Origin: Merluccius polli
Taxonomy: Eukaryota; Chordata; Actinopteri; Gadiformes; Merlucciidae
Length of the DNA: 64,000 bases
Direction of reading: 5' to 3'
Assembly (NCBI GenBank): GCA_030340625.1
Contig: JAOPHQ010000570.1
Coordinates: 140,001 to 204,000 of the forward strand
This document shows positions 24,418 through 35,263 of the stretch, piece after piece. The position numbers and the translations under genes are program-made. The notes below the pieces were generated by a model, which had not been told where the DNA came from, did no database searches, and saw only the letters and a program-made list of their open reading frames with translations. The first letter of the stretch is position 1; the number at the start of each line of letters is the position of its first letter.

Positions 24418-25265
24418 AAAGAGAAAGAGACAGAGAGATACATTAAACTAGACCAGGTCCCCGTCTCCATCCCTCCCCGGCGCGGTTCACGTCGCCTCCT
24501 CCTCCTCACCAGGAAGTTCCCTCTCCTCCTCACGGGCTCCAGCCGCTTGGCGCTCCGCTTCTCCTCCTCGGAGCCGCAGCTGTGCAGGACGTACAGCTCC
24601 AGGGGGTCCAGCCACAGGAGGCTGAGGTTCACCATCCTCAGCAGCCCGCACGCCGCCACCAGCGCCGCCGCCAGCGCCGCCAGCCCCCAAGCCGGGATGT
24701 GGTCCGGGTCCAGACCTGGACCCCCGCCGCTGCTGCTGCTGCTGTTGCTGCTGCTGACCCGCAGTCTGTCCGGTCCGGCGGCGGACGCCCACCGCCCGTC
24801 CGCCGCCCGCAGGACGCACAGGCGGTGGTCGGTCCGGTCCCGGTCCCCCCCTAACACCCGCACCGTTATCACCCCGCTGTAGTCCCAGTCCGGGTCCGGG
24901 GTCAGCGGCTCCGCCACCTTGAACGCGGCCGCCTCACGCCGGCTCTGCTGGCCGCAAGGGTCCGCCGCCGCGTCCTCCGCCGCCTCCGCGGCGAACGCGA
25001 CCACCGGCCAGCTGCCGTTCAGCGGCTCCGCGCCGAACAGGCGCACCTGGAAGCGGGATCCCGGCGGCGCGGAGATGGTGCGCGGCGCCGTCATGCGCGC
25101 CGGACCGCGGGGGTCCTCCAGCCGCAGACCCACCACCAGCACCGGTACCGGAACCACCGGTACCGGAACCGGTGGCACCGGCGACTGGCCGCGGGCGCCG
25201 TCCCTGATCCCGCGGAGCAACAATAACATCAGCGGGAGTCGTAGACCCGCCGAGCTGGCCACCAT
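11843..25265 (-). CDS. cnnm3: CNNM3 (cyclin M3 / ancient conserved domain protein 3), 11 coding exons
   Basis: Exons, in transcript order: 25265-24510, 24337-24003, 22663-22487, 21912-21755, 20840-20697, 20196-20035, 18685-18516, 18122-18026, 16611-16481, 14786-14660, 11886-11843. They total 2301 bases, all phases agree, and give 766 residues (human about 707). An N-terminal signal peptide is followed by an extracellular domain, then a DUF21 membrane domain (from about 190). A CBS pair (TVEDILTPL, GYTRVPIYEEERSNIV, LYVKDLALVDPDDCTP) and a cyclic-nucleotide-binding-like domain (SPQLLLATHRFL, GRVEVEIGKEGLKFENGAF) follow, then YCPDYTVRALTDLQLI and the tail LLNDRNSAQ. CNNMs take part in Mg2+ efflux or its regulation and bind PRL phosphatases through the CBS module. 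DUF21 lacks the SGMFSGLNLGLMALDP and GEIVPQ motifs of cnnm4. The final 44-base exon is inferred from phase and a CCACAG acceptor (moderate). It lies head-to-tail behind cnnm4. Confidence 0.93.
12639..12714. repeat. (TA)n-(CA)n compound microsatellite
   Basis: About 15 TA units run directly into CA-rich sequence (acacac, acatac) to about 12714, inside the last intron of cnnm3. Confidence 0.85.
12889..12960 (-). repeat. SINE tail (GTCGCTTTGGA..AAAGCGTCTGCTAAATG type), minus strand
   Basis: Reads gcatttagcagacgctttt then gtccaaagcgacttacaa, the reverse complement of the conserved tail shared by many teleost tRNA-derived SINEs. The head is missing. Confidence 0.6.
14855..15020. repeat. Dispersed repeat copy with TTTGTGACATCACAAGT core
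   Basis: The order gggtccctgttttaac, gtttgtgacatcacaag, then tttgaaatgg matches the copy at 48645-48900. It lies in cnnm3 intron 9, directly upstream of exon 10. Confidence 0.5.
15175..15240 (-). repeat. SINE tail fragment, minus strand
   Basis: catttagcagacacttttac followed by ccaaaccgacgtacaatgag is a diverged copy of the same tail as at 12889. Confidence 0.5.
17079..17971. mobile_element. Candidate TA-flanked MITE, about 890 bp
   Basis: The left end TAAAAGGGGCTGTAGACAAC (from 17079) and the right end at 17953-17971 are inverted copies (right end reversed: TAAAGGCCCTGTAGACAAC). Both are bounded by TA, as for Tc1/mariner-type insertion. The interior shows no transposase frame. It lies in the cnnm3 intron between exons 8 and 9. 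Element family not identified. Confidence 0.55.
18257..18365 (+). repeat. (CA)n followed by L2-like LINE 3' tail
   Basis: (CA)n at about 18261-18297 precedes gtaaagcactttgggtgtct, then gctctataaatgcaatgaat and (ATT/AAT)-rich sequence. This is the common L2-type tail in fish genomes. It lies in cnnm3 intron 7, just upstream (in transcript terms) of exon 8. Confidence 0.6.
19450..19695 (+). repeat. Higher-order (CTAT/CCAT)n satellite
   Basis: Alternating ctatccatct blocks with inserted tatatatacccatcttc recur with a longer period of roughly 120 bases (compare 19491-19610 with 19580-19690). It is intronic in cnnm3. Confidence 0.8.
20425..20545 (+). repeat. L2-like LINE 3' tail fragment
   Basis: cactcctaaccatccctctt and ggattgagggctacacaaat match the tail of the copy at 36150-36365. 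Intronic in cnnm3. Confidence 0.55.
20955..21070 (+). repeat. Tail half of a tRNA-derived SINE
   Basis: ggtatccgtggcaacatgcc, ctacctgctccttaataa and ttggataaaaccatctgcta follow the same order as in the fuller copy at 22226-22395. Confidence 0.6.
22022..22110 (+). mobile_element. hAT-like end fragment
   Basis: ttagggccgggcaatacggt followed by ATCTCGATAGTGATATATATC resembles the common teleost hAT-type end TAGGGCTGGGCGATATGG. Only one end is visible. Confidence 0.35.
22226..22395 (+). repeat. Nearly complete tRNA-derived SINE
   Basis: The head ggcggtctggttaagatg looks like an A box and GGTTCTGGGTTCGAACCCC like a B box. A body ctacctgctccttaatgac and a tail tgtcgctttgggacaaac follow. It is the best copy of a SINE family scattered on both strands of this window. 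Confidence 0.7.
22790..22880. repeat. (AAT)n-(ATT)n hairpin-forming microsatellite
   Basis: About 12 AAT units switch near 22838 to about 12 ATT units, making one long self-complementary arm pair, about 130 bases upstream (in transcript terms) of cnnm3 exon 3. Confidence 0.85.
23221..24002. repeat. 60-bp minisatellite containing the cnnm3 exon-2 5' splice site
   Basis: Thirteen units: ten of 60 bases from 23221, one of 48 at 23821 and two of 60 to 23988. They then run into the true exon-2/intron-2 junction at 24003/24002. Each full unit contains ttacctgtaggggt(c/t)g, which on the transcribed strand is CGACCCCTACAG|GTAACC. That is the last exon bases and donor of exon 2. A second CAGGTAACC occurs per unit. 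Degenerate gttagttaccta repeats continue down to about 22990. Copies differ at a few bases (GTCG/GTTG, GGTT/GAGT). Confidence 0.95.
24345..24411. repeat. (GA)n microsatellite forming the polypyrimidine tract of cnnm3 exon 2
   Basis: About 33 units, read as (CT)n on the sense strand and ending in CCCCCCAG directly before exon 2. Confidence 0.9.
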
Positions 25266-25480
25266 ATTGGATTTGGTGGGTGAGGAGCGCGCCCCCTCCT
25301 TTCCCTCCCTCCCTCCCCTCCCCTCTCCTCCCCCCTCCGTCTCTCGCTGGCGTTGGTTGGGTCACGTGACCAGCGGCGGCGCGCCGGGATCCGCCCACCC
25401 GGGACCCGGCTGGGCCAAACAGAGCGAGGGGGGTGTGTGGGGGTGAGGAGGGGGGGGGGGGGGGGGGAGACAAAAGCGTC
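25266..25480 (-). promoter_or_regulatory. cnnm3 promoter/5'UTR with a CLEAR-type GTCACGTGAC site
   Basis: CpG-rich sequence directly upstream of the cnnm3 ATG. The palindrome GTCACGTGAC at 25361-25370, 96 bases before the ATG, equals the CLEAR/E-box consensus bound by TFEB/TFE3 and USF factors. CCTCC-rich stretches at 25300-25335 resemble Sp/KLF sites. A run of about 18 G follows at 25449. Function is inferred from motif and position only. Confidence 0.55.
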
Positions 25481-25499
25481 GCTTTAGCTTCCATTTGAT

Positions 25500-26873
25500 G
25501 ACGATTTTTTTTTTACAGAGACAACAGCGTGCATTGATGCACAGTTCTTAGACGTGGTGTCCCCCTGTGCGGGTTTTTATATTTATATTTATTTTTAATT
25601 TTAATTTTTTTGCGTTATCACTGTACCCCCCCCCCCCCCCGCCCCGCCCCCAACACACACACACACGCGCACGGCTAAAAAAACAACAACAACAATCCGA
25701 GATCCGTGTGTTGCAGGGAGCCAATAGGAACACAGAAGACGAGGCGGATGTCCCGCCCACCGTTGTGTTTGGGCTCTCTCTTCACAAAGCATTGTGCGTT
25801 ATGTGCATTATTTGGGCCACAATTACAATTAATGAGTTGTTTTATTTCAAATTCACGTTTTATGCGCGTGGCCACGCTGAGTGGTGAACGAGAGCAGTTG
25901 GGGGGTAAAGTGTTACTTTGAACACCAAACTGTGGACCATGTCTAAGGTTTAATATATACACTTGTTTAACTATTTTCCACACGTGGCCAAAGATACTGA
26001 GCAATGAGTAAACCTTGCAGTTATCATGTAACCTGTGTGTGTGTGTGTGTGTGCGTGCACGTGTGTGTGTGTGTGTGTGTGCGTGCGTGCATGCATGCGT
26101 GTGTGTGTTTAATCGAGCATGTCTGCAATGAAGATAAAAATGGGAGTAAATGATAAGAGGCAGAGAGGAGCTGGACCCACCTGGCCACGTCTCCATCCCT
26201 CCACAGGATTAGATGAAGTTGCTGCCATCTTGCTTTGCTGGAGATGTACAGTAACCGATAGTGGGAAGGAGAGGGGACACACACGGGGCCACAGGGAGAA
26301 CAGCAACCATGCAGGTATTCAACCGATAAATGTGTTTATTATAGTAATACACTTCTTTAAAAATGTAGTTGTGCTCATTTATGACTCCAATAAACCAGTA
26401 ACTTATGGATATGCGAGCAGCCTAGTGACCGTTCCTGATCCAACATGTAATCAAAATGAGTTTTTTTATTCATACGGTGGCTATATCAACTCAGAGGACC
26501 GGCTTGTATGAACCGTTCTCGAGGTTTTCAGTTAAAAAATAAATAAAAAAATTCAATGCTGCTGAGATAACACTGAAATGAACAATGCAGTGTCACTGAA
26601 CTGCTATCTTGTGAGCGTGTGCAATGGTGTACCCATACATGGACCCCTCAAACAAACCACGGTCGGAAACCTTTAACCTTCCTCTCCTTGGACCGACTTA
26701 ATCATCACACCAACACCAACACAACACCAACACAACACCGCAGGAGTCTCCCATAAGCCTCCGCTTCTGTGGTTTTAACAATACAATGGAGCTCATAGGC
26801 CGTTGGACCACACGGGTTAACGGTGCCAGAGGAATTTCAATATTGTATGAGTGGCAGTTGAGAAAGGGAGAGG

Positions 26874-26930
<57 letters not shown>

Positions 26931-27235
26931 CCGCAAAGAAGAAGCAACAGGGAATGAATAAAAGTGTGTGAAGGGAAGTGGAGGAGGCTAGGAGATAAGG
27001 AGAAAAGGGAGGAAATCAGCAGGAAGGAGAAAAGCAAAAAGGGTGGGAAAGGAAAATGGAGGTGTGGGCCATCTGAAGGCCACGGCGACGCCTGTAGAGA
27101 GAGAAAGAAAAAAAGAGATAACCGCAGGAGGTCAAGGTGAGCCCGGGACCGGGAATAATAACTTTGGAGTGGCGGTGGAAATGTGTGTGTAAGGAATACA
27201 CACAAACGTTGCGTTTTCTTTCAGGAAAAACAATC
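25500..27235. other. cnnm4-cnnm3 intergenic interval, no gene seen
   Basis: About 1.7 kb between the cnnm3 promoter and the likely cnnm4 poly(A) site. Holds a C run at 25626-25640, (GT)n at 26033-26108 and (GA)n at 26878-26929. Open frames are repeat-driven. Confidence 0.6.
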
Positions 27236-27242
27236 AGAAATG

Positions 27243-27248
27243 TTTATT
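27243..27248 (-). terminator. Candidate cnnm4 polyadenylation signal
   Basis: TTTATT on the plus strand (AATAAA for cnnm4) with T-rich sequence beyond. It would give a 3'UTR of about 3.4 kb (27230-30695). That interval holds no open coding frame, many AT-rich stretches, and a (GT)n plus L2-like tail at 29600-29732. Confidence 0.5.
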
Positions 27249-29599
27249 GCTATGTAATTATGCTTTCCTCGCAAACAACAGAATAGAATGGAGACAACCT
27301 CTTTTTTTTCCCCCTCCATAAAAAAAAAAAGCATATTTTTTTTCCCAAAGTGACTTAAAGAACAAAATGCCCGTCTCTTCACATCTTACACAGGAGTATT
27401 TACAGTAACGAATAATAACGACGACAAAATGCACACTTCTTTCAGGGCTAAGGCTAAAAACCGCTGAAACGTGCGCCTCGTCACTGGAAGCCCGGTACAA
27501 CAACAGGTCCACGCCTCGCGGTGTGAGCCTTAGAAAACAATACAACAACACAAAACATATCGTTTTACAATAAATAAATGAACAAAGTCTAACATTTTTT
27601 TTTCTTCTTTTCACACACATATACTTCGGTACAGAGACCGGCAGCCACCCGACCGGTGGCTGACCCCGCGACCTTCCGGTAGACCGATACGCGACCCATA
27701 GTGAACCAGCAGGCGGGTCTGTAGCATCTCTTCCAAACATAAGGCTATGATGACTAGAGAATCGCTTCTATCCACAAACGACGATGTCTTGATCCTCTCG
27801 GAAAGACCTGAAAAGGGTTGTGGTGGTTGTTGTCGTCGTTTTTTTGTCTGCCCTCGGCAAAATTAAATACAACGGTTTTTTTATTTTTTATTTCCCTTCC
27901 ACGATATTATATTATTGTCAATATATGGGCGAGAGGGGAATTCTTTGGGAGTCGTGTTTCACGTTTAAATATTTGCTTATTCGGAGTAGTATGTATATAT
28001 ACTATGTAAATTATACTATGTAACTAGTCTAAATTTATTCAGATCAGTGCTAGTGCTTATACAAATAGATTCTTCTTCTTCTTTTTTACATAAAGTAAAA
28101 TAAATTGCTTTAACTAGGATCAATAAAATATCTCATCATTTTAAATGACTTCAGCATCACAGCATACAATAGGAGAGGAACAAAAATGATAATTAAAAAA
28201 AAATTAGGTAGATAACCCGCTAGCAGCATCGACATCGTATACGCCTGCCTGCGTCCACTCAGACAGACGAGAGAGACGACACGCGGCCGTCTCCTCGCCG
28301 CTGCGTTCCTTCGGTCCGTAAAGTGGTGGCAGCCCATCGCTCGGCAGTCCAGAGTGGACCTGATCCACCAAGTAGCCTCGTTGGCCAGTTGGGGAGGTCG
28401 ACCTTCGAGACGCTAGAAGGTCGACCCGGCCAACAAACCAACATGGCCGGCTGCAGGTGACTAACATCCACAGCCTGCTTGTGTGTTCAGACCGCGGCTT
28501 TTAATAACATAAATATAAATTACAGTTGAAACCAGAACGTAAACTGTCTGGGAGACGCTAGACTCCAGCCATCGCACCGTTCTGGATGCGAGGTCATAGC
28601 TACAGTGATTTAAAAATCACCACTTCAGTAGTCATTAAGTAAGAAAATAAATTGTACGGTTCGCTTGTTACATTTCACTTGTGAATTTGAGGCCACAGTG
28701 ACACGCATCGCTATAGGTGTCAATCTAGCCATGCTACAAGGTTGTGGAAACCGTCCTAAAATGCCATGTGCTACAGTACAAAACACTATTCAGAGCCTGC
28801 TTTGACCCGGAACAGAACAGTTTTGGTCGTCCTTTCAAAATAAGAGCTTGCTACCTCGTCCAAAAAAAACAAAAAAACGTCAGTAACGTGAATTAAAGAA
28901 ATAAATAAATTAAAGCATACACAAATTTAAAGTGTGTGAGGTCACAACGCAACAACAACAACAACAGTGACATGGAACTGCAGAGAGAACACATTAGAGA
29001 TCGAAAGCGACTGAATTATGCTTTGGAGCCGCGTGCGCACATGGTGGTCACAAGCCGATCGTTTCAATCAATCGCGTAACAAACGTCAAACTTTCAAGAG
29101 TTCACTTAAAATATAAACCAAAAAAGAAAGGTGTTACATCATGTAGTCATAATGGAAGCATTATACGCTGTGCAACATTTTGTGCAACAGTAACTCAAAC
29201 AAATACACTCCTGCCTCGGGAGTCGTCCCCCCGCCCCCCCGCCCAAGGTCAAGACATTGGTAGTGAGCGGCATTCACAGTGAGGATGTGTGTAGTGGTGT
29301 AGCGTTGTGGACCAGCCGGAGGGAGGATGTGTTTGTACAGTCTGTCTGACAGATTGTGTCATCTCAAATACCGGCTTGTCCTTGAATCTAAATGTGAGCG
29401 TTCCCAAGAAACGAGAAGTTTACCCAAAAAAAGCAACAAATTAAATAATTGAATAAAATAAATATGTCAAGAAAATCAAATGCATTTTAAACAGGTAAAA
29501 ACCAACATTGCACAGAATAAATAGAACAGTGGTTACAATTAAATAACTGTATTGCGATGAGATCAGGGATGAACAGATAGTTATTCATTTATATTATTC

Positions 29600-29677
<78 letters not shown>

Positions 29678-29732
29678 CACTTTGTAACTGTGTGTTTTAA
29701 AAAGTACTATATAAATAAAGCTTTACTTACTT
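29600..29732 (+). repeat. (GT)n array plus L2-like tail
   Basis: About 37 GT units end in gtagcactttgtaactgtgt and tactatataaataaagcttt followed by cttacttac, a LINE-tail-like end. It lies within the presumed cnnm4 3'UTR. Confidence 0.6.
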
Positions 29733-30599
29733 ACGTTACCACCTCCTAAAATCTCAGAAGCCCAATATTGAATTATTACTTCACAGACCGCGAACCGGTT
29801 CGGCCCGATTATTATTATAGTCGAATGTTTTACTGAACCTGTAATTCAATGTTAATAATGCCCACTCAAATATCGCCTCAAGTCGCTTCCATAGCAGTTA
29901 ACTTGGTCTCATCGATGAGCTGTACTTTACGTTGTCACGGACAACAGCAAAGAATTAGACAAAAATACATTTAAAATACATTGGTTTGTTCTGCCAGATT
30001 TGTCGAGACTATAACTTTGGTGAAGTTGCCCACGTCATCCAATTTTCAAAAACCCAACACAAACAAATGGAGGTCCATTGAAACACCTGTAAGCTGTTGA
30101 AACATCAGCATTCAATAACAGCAACAATCAACATTTTTTTAAACTTCAACCGTTGTGAATAGAGAGGGGAAAACAAACGACACTAATTCAACACAGTTTG
30201 GCTCTTTGTGATCAACCATAGGTCCTTAGAACGACCGCAGTCGTTGGAAACAGACAGGGTGGAAATATAACTTTCTTTTTTGTCAATTGGACCCAACAAC
30301 AGCACAACCTTGCCAGTAACCACCCCCCCCCAAATAAAATGAAACCAATTCAGACCTGCATATTTTATGTACATGTCTGGTTATGATGCAGCAGTATTCG
30401 CTCCATCGCTTTAGTCTGTGGTTTTAGGGCTGGTGGGGGGGGGGGGGGGGGGGGGGGGGATTGGGCATGCAGGGAGGAAGATGGAGGGAAGATCGTCTTT
30501 CGAAGCGTAAAGATCCACTGAATCCTCATGAGGTCAGGCAAAGAACAGGAACGTGTGCATGTGTGTGTGTGTGTGTGTGTGTGCGTGTGTGTGTGTGTG

Positions 30600-30648
<49 letters not shown>

Positions 30649-30695
30649 GCGTGTGCGTACGTAATATTCACAGAGTGCCCCCGGGGGACACATTG

Positions 30696-32589
30696 CTAAA
30701 TAGTGCTCTCAGTGTGTGCGTGACTGATGGTGTGCACGTGGGCGTAGGGGTGGTTGGGCTTGCGCGCCGTGCCCGCCCCCACCCCTATCCCCACCCCGGC
30801 GCCGTCGGTGCAGTTCTGATGCTCGCCGAGCAGCGTGGCGGTCTCCCCCGGCGCGGCTCCGTGGTCCGGGCGGGGCGGGGAGGAGGTGGGCAGCGGCGGC
30901 GGAGGGGGGGAGGGCGAGGGTTTGGAACGCTGGTCGCCCCCCGTCGCCGCGGTGACCGCGGTGACCAGCGGCGTCTGGGACAGCGGCGGGGCGTGGTGGT
31001 GGTGGTGATGGTGGTGGTGGTGCTGCTGGTGGTGATCCCTCAGGGCGGAGGCGGCGGGAGGAGGATGCTTGGGCGTGGGGGAGGACTTCCGGGAGAGGGT
31101 CGGGGGGGTGGCGTGGGCGGGAGGCGTGGCCTGAGGCAGGGAGGGCAGGCGCTTGGCGGGCGGCGTGGCCAGGGGTAAGGGCGTGCGCGGGGCCGGCGGG
31201 GTGACGGGGGGCGGGGAGAAGGAGGCGTCCAGGCGAGGGTGGCTGCCCTCGGGGGACTGAGGGGTGCTGTCCAGCCTGGAGGCCAGCAGGCCGTTCTGGT
31301 ACTGGGCGCGTGTTATCTGGGGGTGGGATCATAATAATACACATAGATATTAAAGGACAACCAAACACCCTGTTTGAAGTGGTCCCCTCCCCACTATCAA
31401 AATGTAATAACCGCCCCCTGGTCTACCACCTGGTGGCGTAGCCAGAATGTATGTGTGAACAGAATAGCGTGTGTGATAATAATAATAATAGCATACGAAG
31501 TTGAAAACCCCCCAGTGGTACCTTGACAAACTGCAGGTCTGTGAGGGCGCGGACGCAGAAGTCGGGCGTGTACAGGAAGGGCGTGCCGGGGAGCTGGGTG
31601 TTGCTGCCGCACATTGAGCCCGGGGCGTCTGGAGCGCGCTCAGCACAGCTCACAGACGCCGAGCGGTTCAGACCGCCGCCGTGAGACGGAGAGCGAAACT
31701 CTGGGAGATTTAGAATCACGGCGACGTTAATACCGAGACAGCGGTTTACATGAAGGCAGACAGACCGACAGACAGGCAGACACACTCTCTCTCTCTCACG
31801 TGCACGCACACACACACACACACACGCACACACACACACACGCACACACGCAGACACACAGACTGAGAGACAAGCAGACACACACACACACACAAATGGC
31901 ATGCATAGACATAGACACATACACACACACATACACACAAACAAACGGCATGCATAATCACACACAAACATACACACGTTTTAACACTTTCAGATTTCAG
32001 AACGTCGCAGATTTCAGAAATCAAAAGTCACCATGTCACATGAAGACACAGCAGAACATGAGTTGGTGAAATGGTGAAGCGGCAGCGAGTGCGACAGAGC
32101 GGGGGGTCACAACAACGAGCGGCCAGAGAGGAAGGGGGGGGGGGGGGGGGGGGACAGGCTCACAAAGAAGCGCACATGCACCGTGTGGCGTGAGTGAGGA
32201 CCACCCCTCAGACACGGAGGTCCACAGTATGTTGTGTTCTGTGTGAGCGATGGGAGGGTGGGTGGGAGTGGCTGGTGACATCATACCACCCAATGCGCTG
32301 TGTTGTGAGCACTGCATGGTTTACAAGTGCACTGTGAGCCTGTGGTCTATACGTTAGGCTACGTTCATTGTTGCAATGGACGGCGGCGGTTTATCTTGAG
32401 TCCGGATTTAAGGAAAGGGGGGGGGGGGGGGGGGGGTGTTGTGGTTCGAGACGTGTAGGATGTTGAGGAGTTCAATGTTGAGGATGAAAGGATAAAAAGG
32501 TGATGTTAACCGAAGGTCTATGGTCCGACTGGCCTAGCCCTGTTGTACATCTTACAATATACAATACAATATAAATACATCGATCAATA

Positions 32590-32649
<60 letters not shown>

Positions 32650-35225
32650 ATCTGACCATAGATCCAGGGTTAAAAGGAAAGCGTGAGTTTGTTGCTGGGC
32701 GATTATGTTAGAGATGAGAGATGAGGTGGCGGTTAAGCCTAATCCAGCAAGTTAACTAGTCTCTTAGGTCTAAGCCCTGACTGTGACGCACTCAGAGTCC
32801 TGAGACTCCTGAGTCCTGTAGCCTAGCCAGTGAACAAGAAACTGAGGCGCTGCAGGTTCAATGTGCGACCCAATAATTACTCTACCATAAAAAGAATGGT
32901 AAGGCCAAGGTCTGTATTAGTGCTCCTATTTATATGAATATTTGTGTGATATTTTATCTGTGTATTTATGTGTTTGTTAAATAGGACAGTTTTGCTCAAA
33001 GATGCCCACAGCGAAACTGCAGACATTGGGGATCGAACCTAGCAACCTAACCTTTCTCGCGACACTTTCCTGACGTTTTGTTTTTCTGTTTTGTTTTTGA
33101 TATTGTTAACGGTCTTTATCCAATCAGCCAACACTAACTAGCTAGTTTCCTAAACGTTAGACAACAAAAGAGGCTTTCCATTGCCGTTCCGAAGACTCGC
33201 TACTCAGTGACTATAGAAAGCTACTTGCTGGAGCGGGACTCTTTAGATGATGGGGGGGATAAAGACGGGAAAATGGGGGTTTAGTGAGAAGGTTTTAAAA
33301 ACCCCGCCCTCCCTCCTCCCCTTTGATTGGCCCATGCAAGGTCGTTACCTGGGAAACGAGAGAACAGAGAAAACCTCTTAAGAGAGAGGCGTCGCGGAGG
33401 GGGAGATGCCACTGAGGGGGAGAGAGGGGGGGTGACAGCTGGGAGTGGGGGGTAGAGAGAGAGAAAGAGAGAGACACGCCCTTGTTTAATTTAATTAATC
33501 GGTACTTTAAAATAACTGTGATATCAACTTCAACACCAGGGAGTGGTCCAGTGCGATACAGCGTTGGGCTGACCCTCGAATGCTTCTCTGTTGAAGATGA
33601 TTGCTGCGGCCCTGCTAGACGAGACCAGGGCCATTCTGAGAGACACCATTGCTGTTCTCAAGGAAAAGTCTAATTTATTCCCTTTTTAAATCACATTTGT
33701 ATTCATTTCACCCCGTTTTTATTGCCAGTATGCATCCGTTTTTATGTTTAGTTATTTGCTGTTTGAAAGGGTGAACAGTTGATCAGTTATTGATCAGTTA
33801 AAGTAATAACATTCTGATTAAAATAGTACTTATTATTTACTTACTTATACCCAGTTTGGTTTGATGTTGGAAGAGGGGGGCTTGTGTGGTTTTAATATTC
33901 TGTATGAATTATCTTCAGGTGTGCAACCTGAAATAACGGACTGCAGTTTCACACGTTAGGGGAGTCCATTATGTATGTTTTTAGATGTCTTGATATTTGC
34001 TATTTGAATGTGATTCAGAGGACGCACATTTCACATTTGCTTGGACACACGCGACATTGCACACGCACACACTGAAGTGCACAAATAAGCACAGGAAGAC
34101 ACTCAGCTGAGGGAGAAAACAATTAAATACACATATGCACATATATGCATTACAAAAAACACAAACAGTCTTGTGTAAAAGGTAAGCAATAAAGCCCTTG
34201 TTTTCTTTATGCAGTATTCATGTGAAAACACAAATTCTAAGTAGCTATAGCTAAACCTCACCACTAGGTGCCGCAAGTGTCTTTTATTTCACTGTACATT
34301 AGTATAACAAGGGACCATGGATTCTACTGTTACCACCCAACAACAGACCACAAATCCTTTCGTTTAGTTTATTCGGAGCCCAAAAATATATAACCTGTGT
34401 GTGTGTGTGTGTGTGTCATCTCACCCAAGGCTGGGGTACTCAGGGCCATGACCCCATAAAAGGAAAATGGTCCGGTTTCAAACTTCATGTTCTCGTTTCC
34501 TGCCTCCACCTCCACCCGTCCCTAGGAACCACAGAAGAAGAACACTCAGCTGAACGCATCATCATTATAACAGCAATTATAATGACATGGTTAACTGACC
34601 ATTTAGTCAATTAGCACATGCTACTTACAGACTTAAGTTTTTTTAGATACATGTCAAACATTGGGGGCTGAGCCCAAAGGTAAGTAGGGAGGTCTGGGGA
34701 TCCTCCCCTGAGAAAAAAAATACATTTTTGTGGCCCAAAACACCCATTTTAACACATTTTGATATTGATCAAATAATCTTCTGTTCTTACTAGAAGGTAG
34801 CGTTAAGCCATCTTTCTCAGAAATGCAATTGTCTAGCTCAACTGGTAGAAGGGTTGGGGGTTCGATTCCCACTGGGGCCACCAGTGGGGGCTAAGAATGT
34901 ATGCATTCACAGATTATAAGGCGCTGGGTGGATAAAAGCATCCACCAAACTAGGCTCTGAGACCCTGTTGCGTTTACTGCTTTAGTGTATATCAGAGGGG
35001 CGGTGGGACTATATTTACACACCGTATACAGTAGCATTAACACTGAAGTCTCCTATGGTCTCCTCAGGTAACCAAACGACTTGGGAGTCTTATAAATATT
35101 ACATCTCAGGAGCTCTCACAGAGGTTCTGGTGTCTCTCTTTCTCTCTCATCTATCTACCTCTCTCTCACTCACTCTCTCTGACCACATGCACAGGTTGGT
35201 GTCACCAGGGCTGGGTCACATCACC

Positions 35226-35263
<38 letters not shown>

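Noticed and set aside
30528..31368. Arg/Gly-rich plus-strand frame and alternative minus-strand frame over the cnnm4 last exon
   Set aside because: The phase-consistent frame from the acceptor at 31316 keeps the CNNM C-terminal motifs and ends at 30696; the others are shadows.
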